Shown: positions 41,493 through 51,007 of the stretch, one piece after another | Layout of the letters: each line of letters begins with the position of its first letter | Numbering within the stretch: the stretch's first letter is position 1 | DNA from: Pseudarthrobacter sulfonivorans | GTDB taxonomy: Bacteria; Actinomycetota; Actinomycetes; Actinomycetales; Micrococcaceae | NCBI RefSeq assembly: GCF_001484605.1 | Contig: NZ_CP013747.1 | Coordinates: forward strand, 4,340,001-4,404,000 | Reading direction: 5' to 3' | DNA: 64,000 bases | Notes under the pieces: generated by a model | Databases searched by the model: none | Told to the model about the DNA's origin: nothing | What the model saw: the letters and a program-made list of their open reading frames with translations, nothing else | Position numbers and translations under genes: made by a program

Positions 41493-42493
41493 GGAAGCTG
41501 GATCTCCAGGGTGGCGATCACTGCAGCGTGGTCGGTGCCGCTGACCGGGTGGACCGAGTAACCCGAACTTGAAACGTCCGGGCTGGTCACCAAATGGTCC
41601 AGAGTCACGCCGGGAAGGCTGTAATCCCGCATCGGCCAGGTGGGGATGAGCCGGCTGCCCAACGCGGTTGCAACATCCACCAGTTTCCGGCCGCCGCCGG
41701 CCCCCTCCAGCATCGCGCGGAATTCCCAGTGGTCATATGTCGCGTTGAAATCGCCCGCCAGAAGCGTAGGACCGGCTCCGCTGCTTGCCCGGGCCACAGC
41801 TGTAAGGTCACTTCGCCATTGATGAACGGCAATGTCCACGGGCGCGTGCGTGTGCACATTGATGACCGTCAGGCCGGCGCCCGGGTCACTGGTCTCAAGC
41901 CGGACAACCGGCATACTGAAGGCTGTGTCAGGGACCAGTCCCACCTCCTTGAGCCGGAAAGACGAGTAGACGGCGCTGCCGGCCGCTCCGTTCCGGGGAT
42001 GGGACACGCGGTGGGGAAGCACGCTGCCCAGGTCCGCACGCGCCAGCCGCTTCTCCAACTCCGGGCTGTGCTCCTGGACGGTCAGCAGGTCAACATGGTG
42101 GTCCTGGACCAGCCGGACGATGGCGGCGCTATCAGCACCTCCGAGCCGGGCATTGAGGTTCATGACTGTCAGCTTCGCCGCGGCTGGAGCATCCGGCCCC
42201 CGGACCTGGGGATACCCTCCCTGCCGGGCCAGGAACACTTCCGGCGGGAACAGCCAGGTAACCTGTGCGATCAGCAGGATTGCGGCCGGCAGGATAGCCC
42301 AGGCACGCCGGCTGGGCAGTGCCAGCAACACCGCGGCCGCGGCGAGGAATGCCAGCCACGGCGTAAAGGCCACTAGCTGTACCACAAGCGGCGGCCACGG
42401 CGCCGGGACGGCGCGGAACCAGGACACCATCACAACAGGTGCCGCAAACAGGCCAGCAGACCACAGCCAGCCGTGGTGTGCACGACGGCCCAT
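41489..42493 (-). CDS. Membrane-anchored endonuclease/exonuclease/phosphatase-family protein
   Basis: 334 residues from ATG 42493; the longer frame to 43009 is antisense over the next gene. Three membrane helices in residues 10-85 (LVAFTPWLAFLAAAAVLLAL, WAILPAAILLIAQVTWLF), then an external EEP domain: LTVMNLNARLGGAD, DLLTVQEHSPE (catalytic Glu), LLAGDFNATYDHWEF (Asp/Asn) and SGTDHAAVIATLEI (Asp-His). Resembles VanJ-like and other surface phosphohydrolases. Substrate unknown. Confidence 0.85.
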   Translation of the reverse strand: MGRRAHHGWLWSAGLFAAPVVMVSWFRAVPAPWPPLVVQLVAFTPWLAFLAAAAVLLALPSRRAWAILPAAILLIAQVTWLFPPEVFLARQGGYPQVRGPDAPAAAKLTVMNLNARLGGADSAAIVRLVQDHHVDLLTVQEHSPELEKRLARADLGSVLPHRVSHPRNGAAGSAVYSSFRLKEVGLVPDTAFSMPVVRLETSDPGAGLTVINVHTHAPVDIAVHQWRSDLTAVARASSGAGPTLLAGDFNATYDHWEFRAMLEGAGGGRKLVDVATALGSRLIPTWPMRDYSLPGVTLDHLVTSPDVSSSGYSVHPVSGTDHAAVIATLEIQLP

Positions 42494-42707
42494 CAGGGAC
42501 CGGAACAAATCGCCCGGGAGACTGTCATGGCACGAGTCTAAGGAGTCGCCGCCCTGGCGTCGCCCGTTGATTGGATCGGCTTTGCGATGAAGCCCAACGT
42601 TTACCGTCCAGTCGCACGCCGGCCAGCCCGCTGTGGCCTGACGTTGGCGGCAGGACGGCACTGTAGCAGGCGCAAACTGCACACCACCAGAGTGGAGATT
42701 CCTTCCC

Positions 42708-43760
42708 ATGCGCACCCCGATGAAGCTTGGCGCTGCCGTACTCAGCGCAGCCCTGCTCCTCACTACTTCGGTCCAGGCCCAAGCCGCTGACACGAACCCC
42801 AACGGCACGGACAACCATTTTGATCTACAGGCCCACCGCGGCGGACTCGGCCTGACCGTCGAATCCACCCTGGCGTCTTTCGCCAAGGGCCTCGAGACCG
42901 GCGTGTCCACCCTGGAACTTGACCTCCAGATCACCAAGGACGGCCGCGAAGTGATCACGCACGACCGCAAGATCAGCAACAAGAAGTGCCTCGATACCGC
43001 GCCGGTCACGCCGAACGATCCGCAGTTCCCCTATGTTGGCAAGTACGTCAAGGACCTGACCTTCGAACAGGTCCGAAGCCTGGACTGCGGTTCGCTCACC
43101 CAGCCGCAGTTCCCGGGCCAGACGGCGTCTCCCGGCGCCAAGATGCCGACTCTGGCCGAGGTTTTTGAGCTCGCCGACGCCCACCGCGCCAGCCAGGTGA
43201 AGTTCAACATTGAAACGAAGGTCGAAGCCGGCGCTCCGGCGGAAACCGCCCCGCGCGAGCAGTTCATCGACGTCGCCCTCCGGGAAATCAACGCCGCCCA
43301 GATGCAGAGCCGCGTCTCCATCCAGAGCTTCGACTGGGGCTCCCTGCGCCTCGTCCAGCAGCGCGACCCGCAGATCCGCACCGTGGCCCTGACCAACAAG
43401 GACTTCCTCCAGGCCGGGCAGCCGGGCAGCTCGCCGTGGCTTGGCGGGATTGACGCCGACGACTTTGGCGGCGACCTCATCGCTGCAGCGTCCTCCCTCG
43501 GCTTCGACGCCGTCTCTCCCGTGCACGGCACACCGCAGAACGGCAAAGTGACCGATCCGGGCTACGTCCCCTACGTCACCGCGGACATGGTGGAGCGTGC
43601 GCACGCTGCCGGGATGCAGGTCATCCCGTGGACCGTCGATGACCAGCCCACCATGCGGGCGCTGATCGACACCGGCGTTGACGGGATCATCACTGACTAC
43701 CCGGACCGGCTCCGCGATGTCATGGCTGCTGCCGGGATGAAACTGCCGCGCGGCTTCTAG
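42708..43760 (+). CDS. Secreted glycerophosphodiester phosphodiesterase
   Basis: 350 residues. A signal peptide ends near AQAADTN (LGAAVLSAALLLTTSVQAQA). The GDPD domain starts with QAHRGGLGLTVESTLASFAK (His, Arg, Glu metal and active-site residues), then TLELDLQITKDGREVITHDR (Glu, Asp, second His), and ends with PWTVDDQPTMRALIDTGVDG. Releases glycerol 3-phosphate from phosphodiesters outside the cell, useful for phosphate or carbon supply. Length is usual for secreted forms. Confidence 0.93.
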   Translation: MRTPMKLGAAVLSAALLLTTSVQAQAADTNPNGTDNHFDLQAHRGGLGLTVESTLASFAKGLETGVSTLELDLQITKDGREVITHDRKISNKKCLDTAPVTPNDPQFPYVGKYVKDLTFEQVRSLDCGSLTQPQFPGQTASPGAKMPTLAEVFELADAHRASQVKFNIETKVEAGAPAETAPREQFIDVALREINAAQMQSRVSIQSFDWGSLRLVQQRDPQIRTVALTNKDFLQAGQPGSSPWLGGIDADDFGGDLIAAASSLGFDAVSPVHGTPQNGKVTDPGYVPYVTADMVERAHAAGMQVIPWTVDDQPTMRALIDTGVDGIITDYPDRLRDVMAAAGMKLPRGF

Positions 43761-43784
43761 TACCGGCCCGGGCGCCCAGCCGCC

Positions 43785-43837
43785 GTCACTGCGTTTCGCT
43801 GCCCGGCGGACCGCGCTGTGCAGTGAAACGCAGTGAC
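43785..43837. repeat. 13-bp inverted repeat downstream of the GDPD gene
   Basis: Arms 43785-43797 (GTCACTGCGTTTC) and 43825-43837 are perfectly complementary, and CTG/CAG continue the stem after one mismatch. A likely terminator or REP-type element lying just before the T-box leader. Confidence 0.65.
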
Positions 43838-43857
43838 TTCTCCGGTAACATCGTCGT

Positions 43858-44090
43858 ATCAGCTTTGACCCGGCCATCACCGGTGAGCTTCCGGAAGAAC
43901 GCCCCGGCGCAAGGATCAGCACGCGCCAGGGCCGGTAGAACCGGACGGGTAAGCCCGTCACAGCAGTAATGAGCGGCCGGCGCACCAACAAGCTTCCCCC
44001 GGAGCATGGTGGAGTGCCGGTAAGTGAGGTGGTACCGCGGTAAGCGTGCAGTCCCAGGACAGTACACGAGCCGTCCTCGCATCCTGAACG
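43858..44090 (+). promoter_or_regulatory. T-box riboswitch upstream of ileS
   Basis: The leader has the T-box core GAGGTGGTACCGCGG (about 44026-44040), which pairs with the uncharged tRNA end. Upstream is a stem I region with the actinobacterial phrase CCGGTGAGCTTCCGGAAG and a GATC that supplies the Ile codon ATC as specifier. The 3' part (CCGTCCTCGC near 44070) can fold to hide the start region, as in translational actinobacterial ileS T-boxes. Uncharged tRNA-Ile would raise IleS synthesis. Confidence 0.87.
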
Positions 44091-44143
44091 GAACCATCCA
44101 GCAACGGCTGAGTGGTTCACCAGCTCAACACAGGATGTCGAGA

Positions 44144-47100
44144 ATGACGTATTACCCCAAAGCCTCAGCTTCCCCTTCGGCTGCAGTTTCGAGCGGCGCT
44201 GGCGCCGGTGTCTCCGCCTCCGTGAAGTTCCCGGAGATCGAAGAGCGCATCCTGAAGTACTGGGACCAGGACGGCACTTTCCAGGCCAGCATCGACCAGC
44301 GAAGCGCCGACGCCCCCGGCGGGCAGCCCGGCAGCAACGAATTCGTCTTCTACGACGGCCCTCCCTTCGCCAACGGCCTGCCGCACTACGGCCACCTCCT
44401 GACCGGGTACGCCAAGGACCTCGTAGGCCGCTACCAGACACAGCGCGGCCGCCGCGTTGAACGCCGCTTCGGCTGGGACACACACGGACTGCCGGCTGAA
44501 CTGGAAGCCATGAAGCAGCTGGGCATGACGGATAAGACCCAGATCGAGGCCATGGGCATCGATAAGTTCAACGACGCCTGCCGTGCCTCCGTGATGAAGT
44601 ACGCCGATGAGTGGAAGAGCTATGTCACCCGCCAGGCCCGCTGGGTGGACTTCGACAACGATTACAAGACGCTCAACGTCGAATACATGGAATCGGTCCT
44701 GTGGGCGTTCAAGCAGCTGCACGAAAAAGGCCTGACGTACAACGGCTACCGTGTGCTGCCCTACTGCTGGAAGGACGAGACGCCGCTGTCCAACCATGAG
44801 CTCCGCATGGACGACGACGTCTACAAGAACCGCCAGGACCAGACTGTCACGGTGACGTTCCCCATCACGGCAGGGGAGTCGGCGCTGTCGAAGCAGCTCG
44901 CCGGCGTCCAGGCGCTCGCCTGGACCACCACGCCCTGGACGCTGCCCACCAACCTGGCGCTCGCCGTCGGGCCTTCCATCACCTACGCCGTGCTCCCCGC
45001 CGGACCCAACGGCGTCAAGGCCGCTTCGCCGGACGCGCCCGTCACCGGCAGTTTCCTCCTGGCCGCGGACCTGCTGGCCGCGTACGCCAAGGACCTGGGC
45101 TATGAGGATGCGGACTCCGCCGAGGCTGCCGTGACGTCAACCCACACCGGCGCCGACCTGGAGGGCCTGGCCTACCAGCCGCTGTGGAACGACTTCAGCG
45201 ACGACGAAAAGTATGGGACGCAGAACGCCTGGCGCTTCCTCGTGGCCGACTACGTCACAACAACCGACGGCACCGGCATCGTCCATCAGGCGCCCGCCTA
45301 TGGTGAAGACGACCAGAAGGTCTGTGAAGAAGCCGGCATCCCGGTGGTCCTGTCCGTGGACGAAGGTGCCAAGTTCCTGCCGCTGTTCAGCCATGGCGAC
45401 CTGCACGACATCGTGGGCCTTCAGGTCTTCGAGGCCAACAAGCCCATCACCCAGGTGCTGCGGGCCCAGGGCCGCCTGGTCCGCCAGGCCAGCTACGAGC
45501 ACAGCTACCCGCACTGCTGGCGCTGCCGCAACCCCCTGATCTACCGCGCGGTGTCCTCCTGGTACGTCGAGGTCACCAAGTTCAAGGACCGCATGTCCGA
45601 ACTGAACCAGGACATCAACTGGATCCCCGGCAACGTCAAGGACGGCCAGTTCGGCAAGTGGCTGGCCAACGCCCGCGACTGGTCCATCAGCCGCAACCGC
45701 TACTGGGGCAGCCCCATCCCGGTGTGGCAGTCCAGCGACCCGGAATTCCCGCGCACCGACGTCTACGGTTCGCTGGCCGAGATCGAGGCCGATTTCGGCC
45801 GCCTGCCGCTGAACAAGGCCGGCGAGGTTGACCTGCACCGCCCGTTCATCGATGAACTGACCCGCCCCAACCCGGACGATCCCCGGACCCCCGAAGAGGG
45901 CCAGTCCGTGATGCGCCGCGTCGAGGACGTCCTGGACGTCTGGTTCGACTCCGGCTCCATGCCCTACGGCCAGGTGCATTACCCGTTCCAGAACGAAGCC
46001 TGGTTCGACACCCACAACCCCGCGGACTTCATCGTGGAGTACATCGGCCAGACCCGTGGCTGGTTCTACATGCTGCACATCCTCTCCACGGCGCTGTTTG
46101 ACCGTCCGGCATTCCGAAACGTCATCAGCCACGGCATTGTGCTGGGCTCGGACGGGCAGAAGATGTCCAAGAGCCTGCGCAACTACCCGGATGTCTCCGA
46201 GGTCCTGGACCGTGACGGCTCCGACGCCATGCGCTGGTTCCTGATGTCCAGCCCCATCCTGCGCGGCGGCAACCTGGTGGTCACCGAACAGGGAATCCGC
46301 GACGGCGTCCGCCAGGTCATCCTGCCCCTGTGGAACGTGTACAGCTTCTTCACGCTGTACACCAACGCTGCCGACGGCGGCAAGGGTTACGACGCGAAGC
46401 TCCGCTACGACGGGTACGCCGACACCCTGGACCAGTACCTGCTGGCGAACACCGGTGACCTGGTCCGCAACATGACCGCCCAGCTGGACAGCTACGACAT
46501 CTCCGGTGCGTGCGACGAACTGCGCAGCTACCTGGACATGCTCACGAACTGGTACGTCCGCCGCAGCCGCCAGCGCTTCTTTGACGAGAGCGCTGACGCG
46601 TTCGACGCGCTGTACACCGCGCTGGAGACCGTGTCCCGCGTGGCCGCGTCGCTGCTGCCGCTGGTCTCCGAGGAGATCTGGCGCGGCCTCACCGGCGGAC
46701 GCTCCGTGCACCTGGCCGACTGGCCGGACGCGGACCTGTTCCCGGCCGACGCGTCGCTGGTGGAAGCGATGGACCGCGTGCAGCAGATCTGCTCCACCGG
46801 ATCCTCGCTGCGCAAGGCCGCCAACCTCCGCGTGCGGCTGCCGCTGCAGGAACTGACCGTGGTGGCACCCGGCGCGGATGCGCTGGGAGGCTTCGCCGCC
46901 GTCGTCGCCGATGAACTGAACCTGCGCTCCGTGCGCCTGCTGGACGCCGAGAGCGCCTCCCCGGAGGAGTTCGGCATCGAGCAGAAGCTCGTGGTCAACG
47001 CACGCGCCGCGGGACCGCGCCTGGGCAAGAACGTCCAGCAGGCCATCAAGGGCGCCAAGTCCGGCGACTGGTCGGTTTCCGACGCCGGAGTGGTCATCGC

Positions 47101-47470
47101 CGGAGGCCTGGAGCTGGAAACCCAGGAGTACACACTGGAGACCGTGGTGGCAGAATCCGACGGCGGATCGGCTTCGGTAGCTGTCCTGCCGGGCGGCGGC
47201 TTTGTGGTGCTCAACACCGAGGTCACGCCCGAACTTGAGGCCGAAGGGACGGCCCGCGACATGGTCCGCGCCATCCAGCAGGCACGCAAGGACGCCGCAC
47301 TGAATGTGAGCGACCGGATCCGCACCACCGTCACGGCCGTTCCCACCGTGCTGGAGGCGCTGCTGGCAAACGCCGAGCTGGTCAAGACCGAAACCCTGAC
47401 CCTGGAGCTGGCCACAGTTCCGGCTGAGTCAGGCGAACCACGCATTACCGTCGAAAAAGTAGAGGCTTGA
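44144..47470 (+). CDS. ileS: Isoleucyl-tRNA synthetase
   Basis: 1108 residues from ATG 44144 with AGGA nine bases upstream; the frame is open back through the T-box leader, which is not coding. [19 protein letters not shown] holds the HIGH motif (HYGH) and KMSKSLRN the KMSKS motif. HTDxGI-like editing parts and a long C-terminal domain are present, as in eukaryote-like, mupirocin-tolerant actinobacterial IleRS. Regulated by the upstream T-box. folC follows after three bases. Confidence 0.95.
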   Translation: MTYYPKASASPSAAVSSGAGAGVSASVKFPEIEERILKYWDQDGTFQASIDQRSADAPGGQPGSNEFVFYDGPPFANGLPHYGHLLTGYAKDLVGRYQTQRGRRVERRFGWDTHGLPAELEAMKQLGMTDKTQIEAMGIDKFNDACRASVMKYADEWKSYVTRQARWVDFDNDYKTLNVEYMESVLWAFKQLHEKGLTYNGYRVLPYCWKDETPLSNHELRMDDDVYKNRQDQTVTVTFPITAGESALSKQLAGVQALAWTTTPWTLPTNLALAVGPSITYAVLPAGPNGVKAASPDAPVTGSFLLAADLLAAYAKDLGYEDADSAEAAVTSTHTGADLEGLAYQPLWNDFSDDEKYGTQNAWRFLVADYVTTTDGTGIVHQAPAYGEDDQKVCEEAGIPVVLSVDEGAKFLPLFSHGDLHDIVGLQVFEANKPITQVLRAQGRLVRQASYEHSYPHCWRCRNPLIYRAVSSWYVEVTKFKDRMSELNQDINWIPGNVKDGQFGKWLANARDWSISRNRYWGSPIPVWQSSDPEFPRTDVYGSLAEIEADFGRLPLNKAGEVDLHRPFIDELTRPNPDDPRTPEEGQSVMRRVEDVLDVWFDSGSMPYGQVHYPFQNEAWFDTHNPADFIVEYIGQTRGWFYMLHILSTALFDRPAFRNVISHGIVLGSDGQKMSKSLRNYPDVSEVLDRDGSDAMRWFLMSSPILRGGNLVVTEQGIRDGVRQVILPLWNVYSFFTLYTNAADGGKGYDAKLRYDGYADTLDQYLLANTGDLVRNMTAQLDSYDISGACDELRSYLDMLTNWYVRRSRQRFFDESADAFDALYTALETVSRVAASLLPLVSEEIWRGLTGGRSVHLADWPDADLFPADASLVEAMDRVQQICSTGSSLRKAANLRVRLPLQELTVVAPGADALGGFAAVVADELNLRSVRLLDAESASPEEFGIEQKLVVNARAAGPRLGKNVQQAIKGAKSGDWSVSDAGVVIAGGLELETQEYTLETVVAESDGGSASVAVLPGGGFVVLNTEVTPELEAEGTARDMVRAIQQARKDAALNVSDRIRTTVTAVPTVLEALLANAELVKTETLTLELATVPAESGEPRITVEKVEA

Positions 47471-47473
47471 GCT

Positions 47474-48832
47474 ATGACTGACGAATTCTCCGTGGAAAGT
47501 GTCTACGCCGAGCTGCTGGGGCGTGCGCCGGAAAACAAGATGGAGCCGCGTCTTGCGCCGCTGTTCCGGGCCATGGATGTGCTGGGGGAGCCCAACAAGG
47601 CGTTCCCGATCATCCATGTGACGGGCACCAACGGGAAGACCTCCACGGCCCGGATGATCGAGGCCGGGCTGCGCGCGCACGGCCTGAGTACCGGCCGCTA
47701 CACCAGCCCGCACCTGTCCAAGGTCACCGAGCGGATCAGCATCGACGGCCACCCCGTCTCTGACGAAACGTTCGTCCGGATCTGGGACGAGATCCGCCCG
47801 TACCTGCAGATCGTCGACGACGAACTTACCGCTGCGGGGGAGCCCCGTCTCACATACTTCGAGTGCCTGACCATCCTGGGCTTCGCGATCTTCGCGGACC
47901 AGCCGGTCAACGTGGCCGTGATCGAGGTGGGCCTGGGCGGCATCACCGATGCCACCAACGTGGGCGACGGCCTGGTTTCCGTGGTCACCCCCATTTCCCT
48001 GGACCACACCGACCTGCTGGGCGACACTACCGAGGACATCGCTTACGAGAAGGCCGGCATCATCAAGCCCGGTGGTTACCTCATCAGTGCGTCGCAGCCC
48101 GTTGATGCCGCGCAGGTGCTGCTTGAGAAAGCCAAAGAGGTGGCAGTTCCGTTCCGGTTTGAAGGCGTGGAGTTCGGCGTCGAGTCCCGGACGGTTGCCG
48201 TGGGCGGCCAGGTAGTGAGCATCCAGGGCATCGCCGGCCGATACCCGGAACTGCTGCTGCCGCTGCACGGCGCGCACCAGGCCCAGAACGCGGCCGTGGC
48301 GGTGGCAGCGCTCGAGGCCTTCTTCGGTGGCGAAAAGGAACTTGACGCCGAGGTGCTGCAGGAAGCCTTCGCGTCCGTCACGTCCCCGGGCCGCCTTGAG
48401 GTTGTCCGGACGGCGCCCACCATCATCGTGGACGCGGCGCACAACCCGGATGGCATCAGGGTCTCGGCCGAGGCCATCCAGGAGGCCTTCACCTTCACCC
48501 GGCTTGTGCCGGTGGTGGGAGTCCTCAAAGAGAAGGATGCCGAAGAAATCCTGCGCCAGCTCAAGGAGTCCCTGGGAGACCTTGCCGAGGAATACTGCTT
48601 CACCCAGTCCAACTCGCCGAGGGCAGTGCCCGCCGCCGAACTGGCCGAACTCGCCGTGGAAATGGGCTTCGGGGAAGACAACGTCCACATCGCGGAGAAA
48701 CTCGATGACGCCCTGGAATGGGCTGTGGAACGCGCCGAAGCCAATGACGACCTCTCCGGCGGTGTGCTGGTCACGGGGTCCATTACCCTGGTGGCGGAAG
48801 CCCGGATCCTGCTCGGAAAGACGGAGGCCTAG
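47474..48832 (+). CDS. folC: Folylpolyglutamate synthase / dihydrofolate synthase
   Basis: 452 residues. P-loop HVTGTNGKTSTARMIEAGL near residue 55, SPHLSKVTERISIDGHPVSD, the omega-loop TYFECLTILGFAIFAD, and the C-terminal DAAHNPDGIRVSAEA. It adds glutamates to folate and makes dihydrofolate from dihydropteroate. Three bases after ileS, so expressed from the same T-box unit. Confidence 0.94.
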   Translation: MTDEFSVESVYAELLGRAPENKMEPRLAPLFRAMDVLGEPNKAFPIIHVTGTNGKTSTARMIEAGLRAHGLSTGRYTSPHLSKVTERISIDGHPVSDETFVRIWDEIRPYLQIVDDELTAAGEPRLTYFECLTILGFAIFADQPVNVAVIEVGLGGITDATNVGDGLVSVVTPISLDHTDLLGDTTEDIAYEKAGIIKPGGYLISASQPVDAAQVLLEKAKEVAVPFRFEGVEFGVESRTVAVGGQVVSIQGIAGRYPELLLPLHGAHQAQNAAVAVAALEAFFGGEKELDAEVLQEAFASVTSPGRLEVVRTAPTIIVDAAHNPDGIRVSAEAIQEAFTFTRLVPVVGVLKEKDAEEILRQLKESLGDLAEEYCFTQSNSPRAVPAAELAELAVEMGFGEDNVHIAEKLDDALEWAVERAEANDDLSGGVLVTGSITLVAEARILLGKTEA

Positions 48833-48834
48833 CC

Positions 48835-49281
48835 GTGGCCAAGCTGACCAAAGCCCAGCGTGAATGGCGCCCGGGAATGCCCAAGAAGCGCCGGTCCACC
48901 AAGGTGATGTTTGCCTCCACCGTCCTGCTGCTTGAAGCGTTTGTGGTCTTTTTCGCAACGCTGGCCGTCTTTGGACTCAGGCGCGGCGAGTTGCCGCCGG
49001 CGCTGATCCTGGGCATCGGCATCGCACTGAGCGTAGTGATGATCCTGGCCTGCGCGGTGCTGTCCAAGCCCTGGGGCGTGGGACTGGGCTGGATCCTGCA
49101 GATTGTGCTGATCCTTACCGGCATCGTTGAGCCCATGATGTTCCTGGTTGGCGCGCTGTTCGGCCTGGCCTGGTGGTATGGAATCCGCACCGGCATCCGG
49201 ATCGATTCCGAAGCCGCAAAGCGCGAACGCGAACAGGCTGAGTGGAACGCGTCGCACGGGGACACCCCGGAAGCCTCGTAG
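48835..49281 (+). CDS. DUF4233 membrane protein
   Basis: 148 residues from a GTG, two bases after folC. A basic N-terminus is followed by four hydrophobic helices ([60 protein letters not shown] and the last near [14 protein letters not shown]). It is always found between folC and ndk in actinobacteria; role unknown. Confidence 0.88.
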   Translation: MAKLTKAQREWRPGMPKKRRSTKVMFASTVLLLEAFVVFFATLAVFGLRRGELPPALILGIGIALSVVMILACAVLSKPWGVGLGWILQIVLILTGIVEPMMFLVGALFGLAWWYGIRTGIRIDSEAAKREREQAEWNASHGDTPEAS

Positions 49282-49319
49282 AATTGTCCCGAAACCACCC
49301 ATTACGCATTGGAGCAGCT

Positions 49320-49739
49320 ATGACCATTGAGCGCACGCTGGTACTGATCAAGCCCGACGGCGTTGCCCGCAACCTCAGCGGCGCCATCCTGGGCCGCATT
49401 GAGGCCAAAGGTTACACCCTCGCCGAACTGAAGAAGGTTGACGCCAGCCGGGAACTGCTGGAGCAGCACTACGAAGAACACGTGGGCAAGCCGTTCTACG
49501 AGCCCCTCGTTGAATTCATGCTCAGCGGACCGGTGGTGGCCGCGATCTTCGAAGGCCACCGCGTCATTGAAGGCTTCCGGTCCCTGGCCGGCACCACCGA
49601 TCCCACCACTGCGGCTCCCGGCACCATCCGTGGCGACTTCGGCCGCGACTGGGGCCTGAAGGTCCAGCAGAACCTGGTCCACGGCTCCGACTCCGTGGAC
49701 TCGGCCGAGCGCGAAATCAAGATCTGGTTCCAGGACTAA
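49320..49739 (+). CDS. ndk: Nucleoside diphosphate kinase
   Basis: 139 residues from ATG 49320 with GGAG upstream. [14 protein letters not shown] start and the catalytic His in [16 protein letters not shown] are intact. Balances NTP and dNTP pools. Followed by a large inverted repeat that serves as terminator. Confidence 0.96.
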   Translation: MTIERTLVLIKPDGVARNLSGAILGRIEAKGYTLAELKKVDASRELLEQHYEEHVGKPFYEPLVEFMLSGPVVAAIFEGHRVIEGFRSLAGTTDPTTAAPGTIRGDFGRDWGLKVQQNLVHGSDSVDSAEREIKIWFQD

Positions 49740-49755
49740 CGTCCACCCGCCAACT

Positions 49756-49850
49756 GCGCGAACGGACACTTGAGTCCACAGCGCGAGCGGACACTTGAGG
49801 CCCCGGGAAACCGGGGCCTCAAGTGTCCGTTCGCGCTTGTCCGTTCGCGC
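49756..49850. repeat. REP-like cluster of repeats between ndk and VKOR
   Basis: The unit GCGCGAACGGACACTTGAG occurs at 49756-49774, again with one change at 49781-49799, and inverted at 49818-49836, with a further partial copy to 49850. The middle two form a hairpin with arms 49781-49806 and 49811-49836 (25 of 26 paired, GAAA loop). It acts as a bidirectional terminator in this convergent gap. Confidence 0.8.
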
Positions 49851-49878
49851 CTTCTGTGCGTTTTGTGCGGGGCTCGCG

Positions 49879-50553
49879 TCAGAACCCCGAGGTTCCGACA
49901 AACACCTGGATGAAGGCGAAGAAGATGGTGGCGATGACCGCCACGTACAGCAGCGCCGTGATGATCCAGCCCGATTCGCCCAGCACACGTGCAGTACCTG
50001 CCGGGACGGGGATGACGCCGTGGACGACGTTGCGGATGGTCACCCAGACGAAGAGCGGGATCATCGCGGCCCAGACGATCATGCAGAACGGGCACAGGAC
50101 ATGGATGTCGTAAAGTGCCTGGGACCAGAGCCACACCACAAACGCGAAGCCGAGCGTCACACCGGCCTGGAGTCCTGCCCAGTACCAGCGGGCGAACGTG
50201 GCGCCGGAGAGCAGGGCCATGCCCACTGTGATGATGACTGCGAACGCGACGATGCCAATAAACATGTTGGGGAACCCGAACGCCGAGCTCTGCCACGTCT
50301 GCATGACCTGGCCGCAGGAGATCCACGGATTAACGTCGCAGGCCGTTACGTGATTCGGATCCTCGAGGACGGCGAGCTTTTCCAGGACCAGCGTTCCCGA
50401 GGCCAGCCAGCCGATGGCGCCGGTGATGACCATCAGCCAGCCGAGGGGCCGGTTACGTGCCATCGGTGGCACAGTCCCGGGCGTGGCGGGAAAGGGCTCC
50501 GCCGCAGGGGAGGCAGCCGGCGTGTCGGTGCCGTGGGAGGAAATGCTGGGCAT
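49879..50553 (-). CDS. Vitamin K epoxide reductase family protein
   Basis: 224 residues with five membrane helices. Two Cys pairs: CDVNPWISCGQVM (loop Cys pair, near residue 73-81) and the CxxC redox motif CPFC near residue 155. The Ser/Thr and helix HVLCPFCMIVWAAMIPLFVW are typical. VKOR reoxidises DsbA-like proteins using menaquinone and so drives disulfide formation outside the membrane. The N-terminal 35 residues are Pro/Ala-rich and cytoplasmic. Confidence 0.92.
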   Translation of the reverse strand: MPSISSHGTDTPAASPAAEPFPATPGTVPPMARNRPLGWLMVITGAIGWLASGTLVLEKLAVLEDPNHVTACDVNPWISCGQVMQTWQSSAFGFPNMFIGIVAFAVIITVGMALLSGATFARWYWAGLQAGVTLGFAFVVWLWSQALYDIHVLCPFCMIVWAAMIPLFVWVTIRNVVHGVIPVPAGTARVLGESGWIITALLYVAVIATIFFAFIQVFVGTSGF

Positions 50554-51007
50554 GGTGTGTGGCGTCCTTTGCTTCGGGTGCTCCTTGCCCCGATTGTAAC
50601 GCCGGTGACTGGAAGCAGCATTCAGTCAGTGCCCCCAGGTACCGATCCGTTGCCCGTGGTTCCGCCGCCTTTCAGTCCGGGTGTGAGAGAATGAACATGG
50701 CTGGAGGCCGACCCACATTCGGACTCCGGTCCGGTGGCTTGTTTCAAGACCGCCAATGATGAGCAGGGCAGGCTTCGGATTCTCTGATCCGGCTTCCCGC
50801 AATTCCATTGGTCGGCACCTGGTTGTGGCGTTTAGAACAACGGGTTTCAGGACACAGCCGACGGCTCCCACGGGCTGCCGCACCCCTCTGCCGGTGCGAA
50901 CCTGGGAGAATCCACTTGACTTCTGTCAACGCCTGCGGGTTTTGACAATATGTGCCCCAATGGGTGCCGGATGTGGCGGTACGTCAGGGGCAGGAGTGTT
51001 GCCACAT
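50554..51007. other. Promoter and leader region of rne
   Basis: About 450 bases with no gene I accept. A frame in phase with rne reaches back to 50756 but has low-quality composition. A stem CTCCCA (50867-50872) / TGGGAG (50905-50910) encloses an inner stem-loop CGCACC (50879-50884) / GGTGCG (50893-50898), so an RNA structure is likely. TTGACT and TTGACA boxes occur at about 50918 and 50942. AGGAG lies 11 bases before the rne ATG. Confidence 0.5.

Noticed and set aside
45137..46711. 524-residue minus-strand frame opposite ileS
   Set aside because: Antisense shadow caused by codon bias; no family features.
47429..48958. 509-residue minus-strand frame opposite folC
   Set aside because: Antisense shadow of folC.
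49838..49870. Additional full copy of the ndk repeat
   Set aside because: Only TGTCCGTTCGCGC is kept, so it is counted as a partial copy.
50756..51007. N-terminal extension of rne
   Set aside because: In frame but without usual composition; the ATG at 51008 has AGGAG upstream and gives a typical acidic N-terminus.
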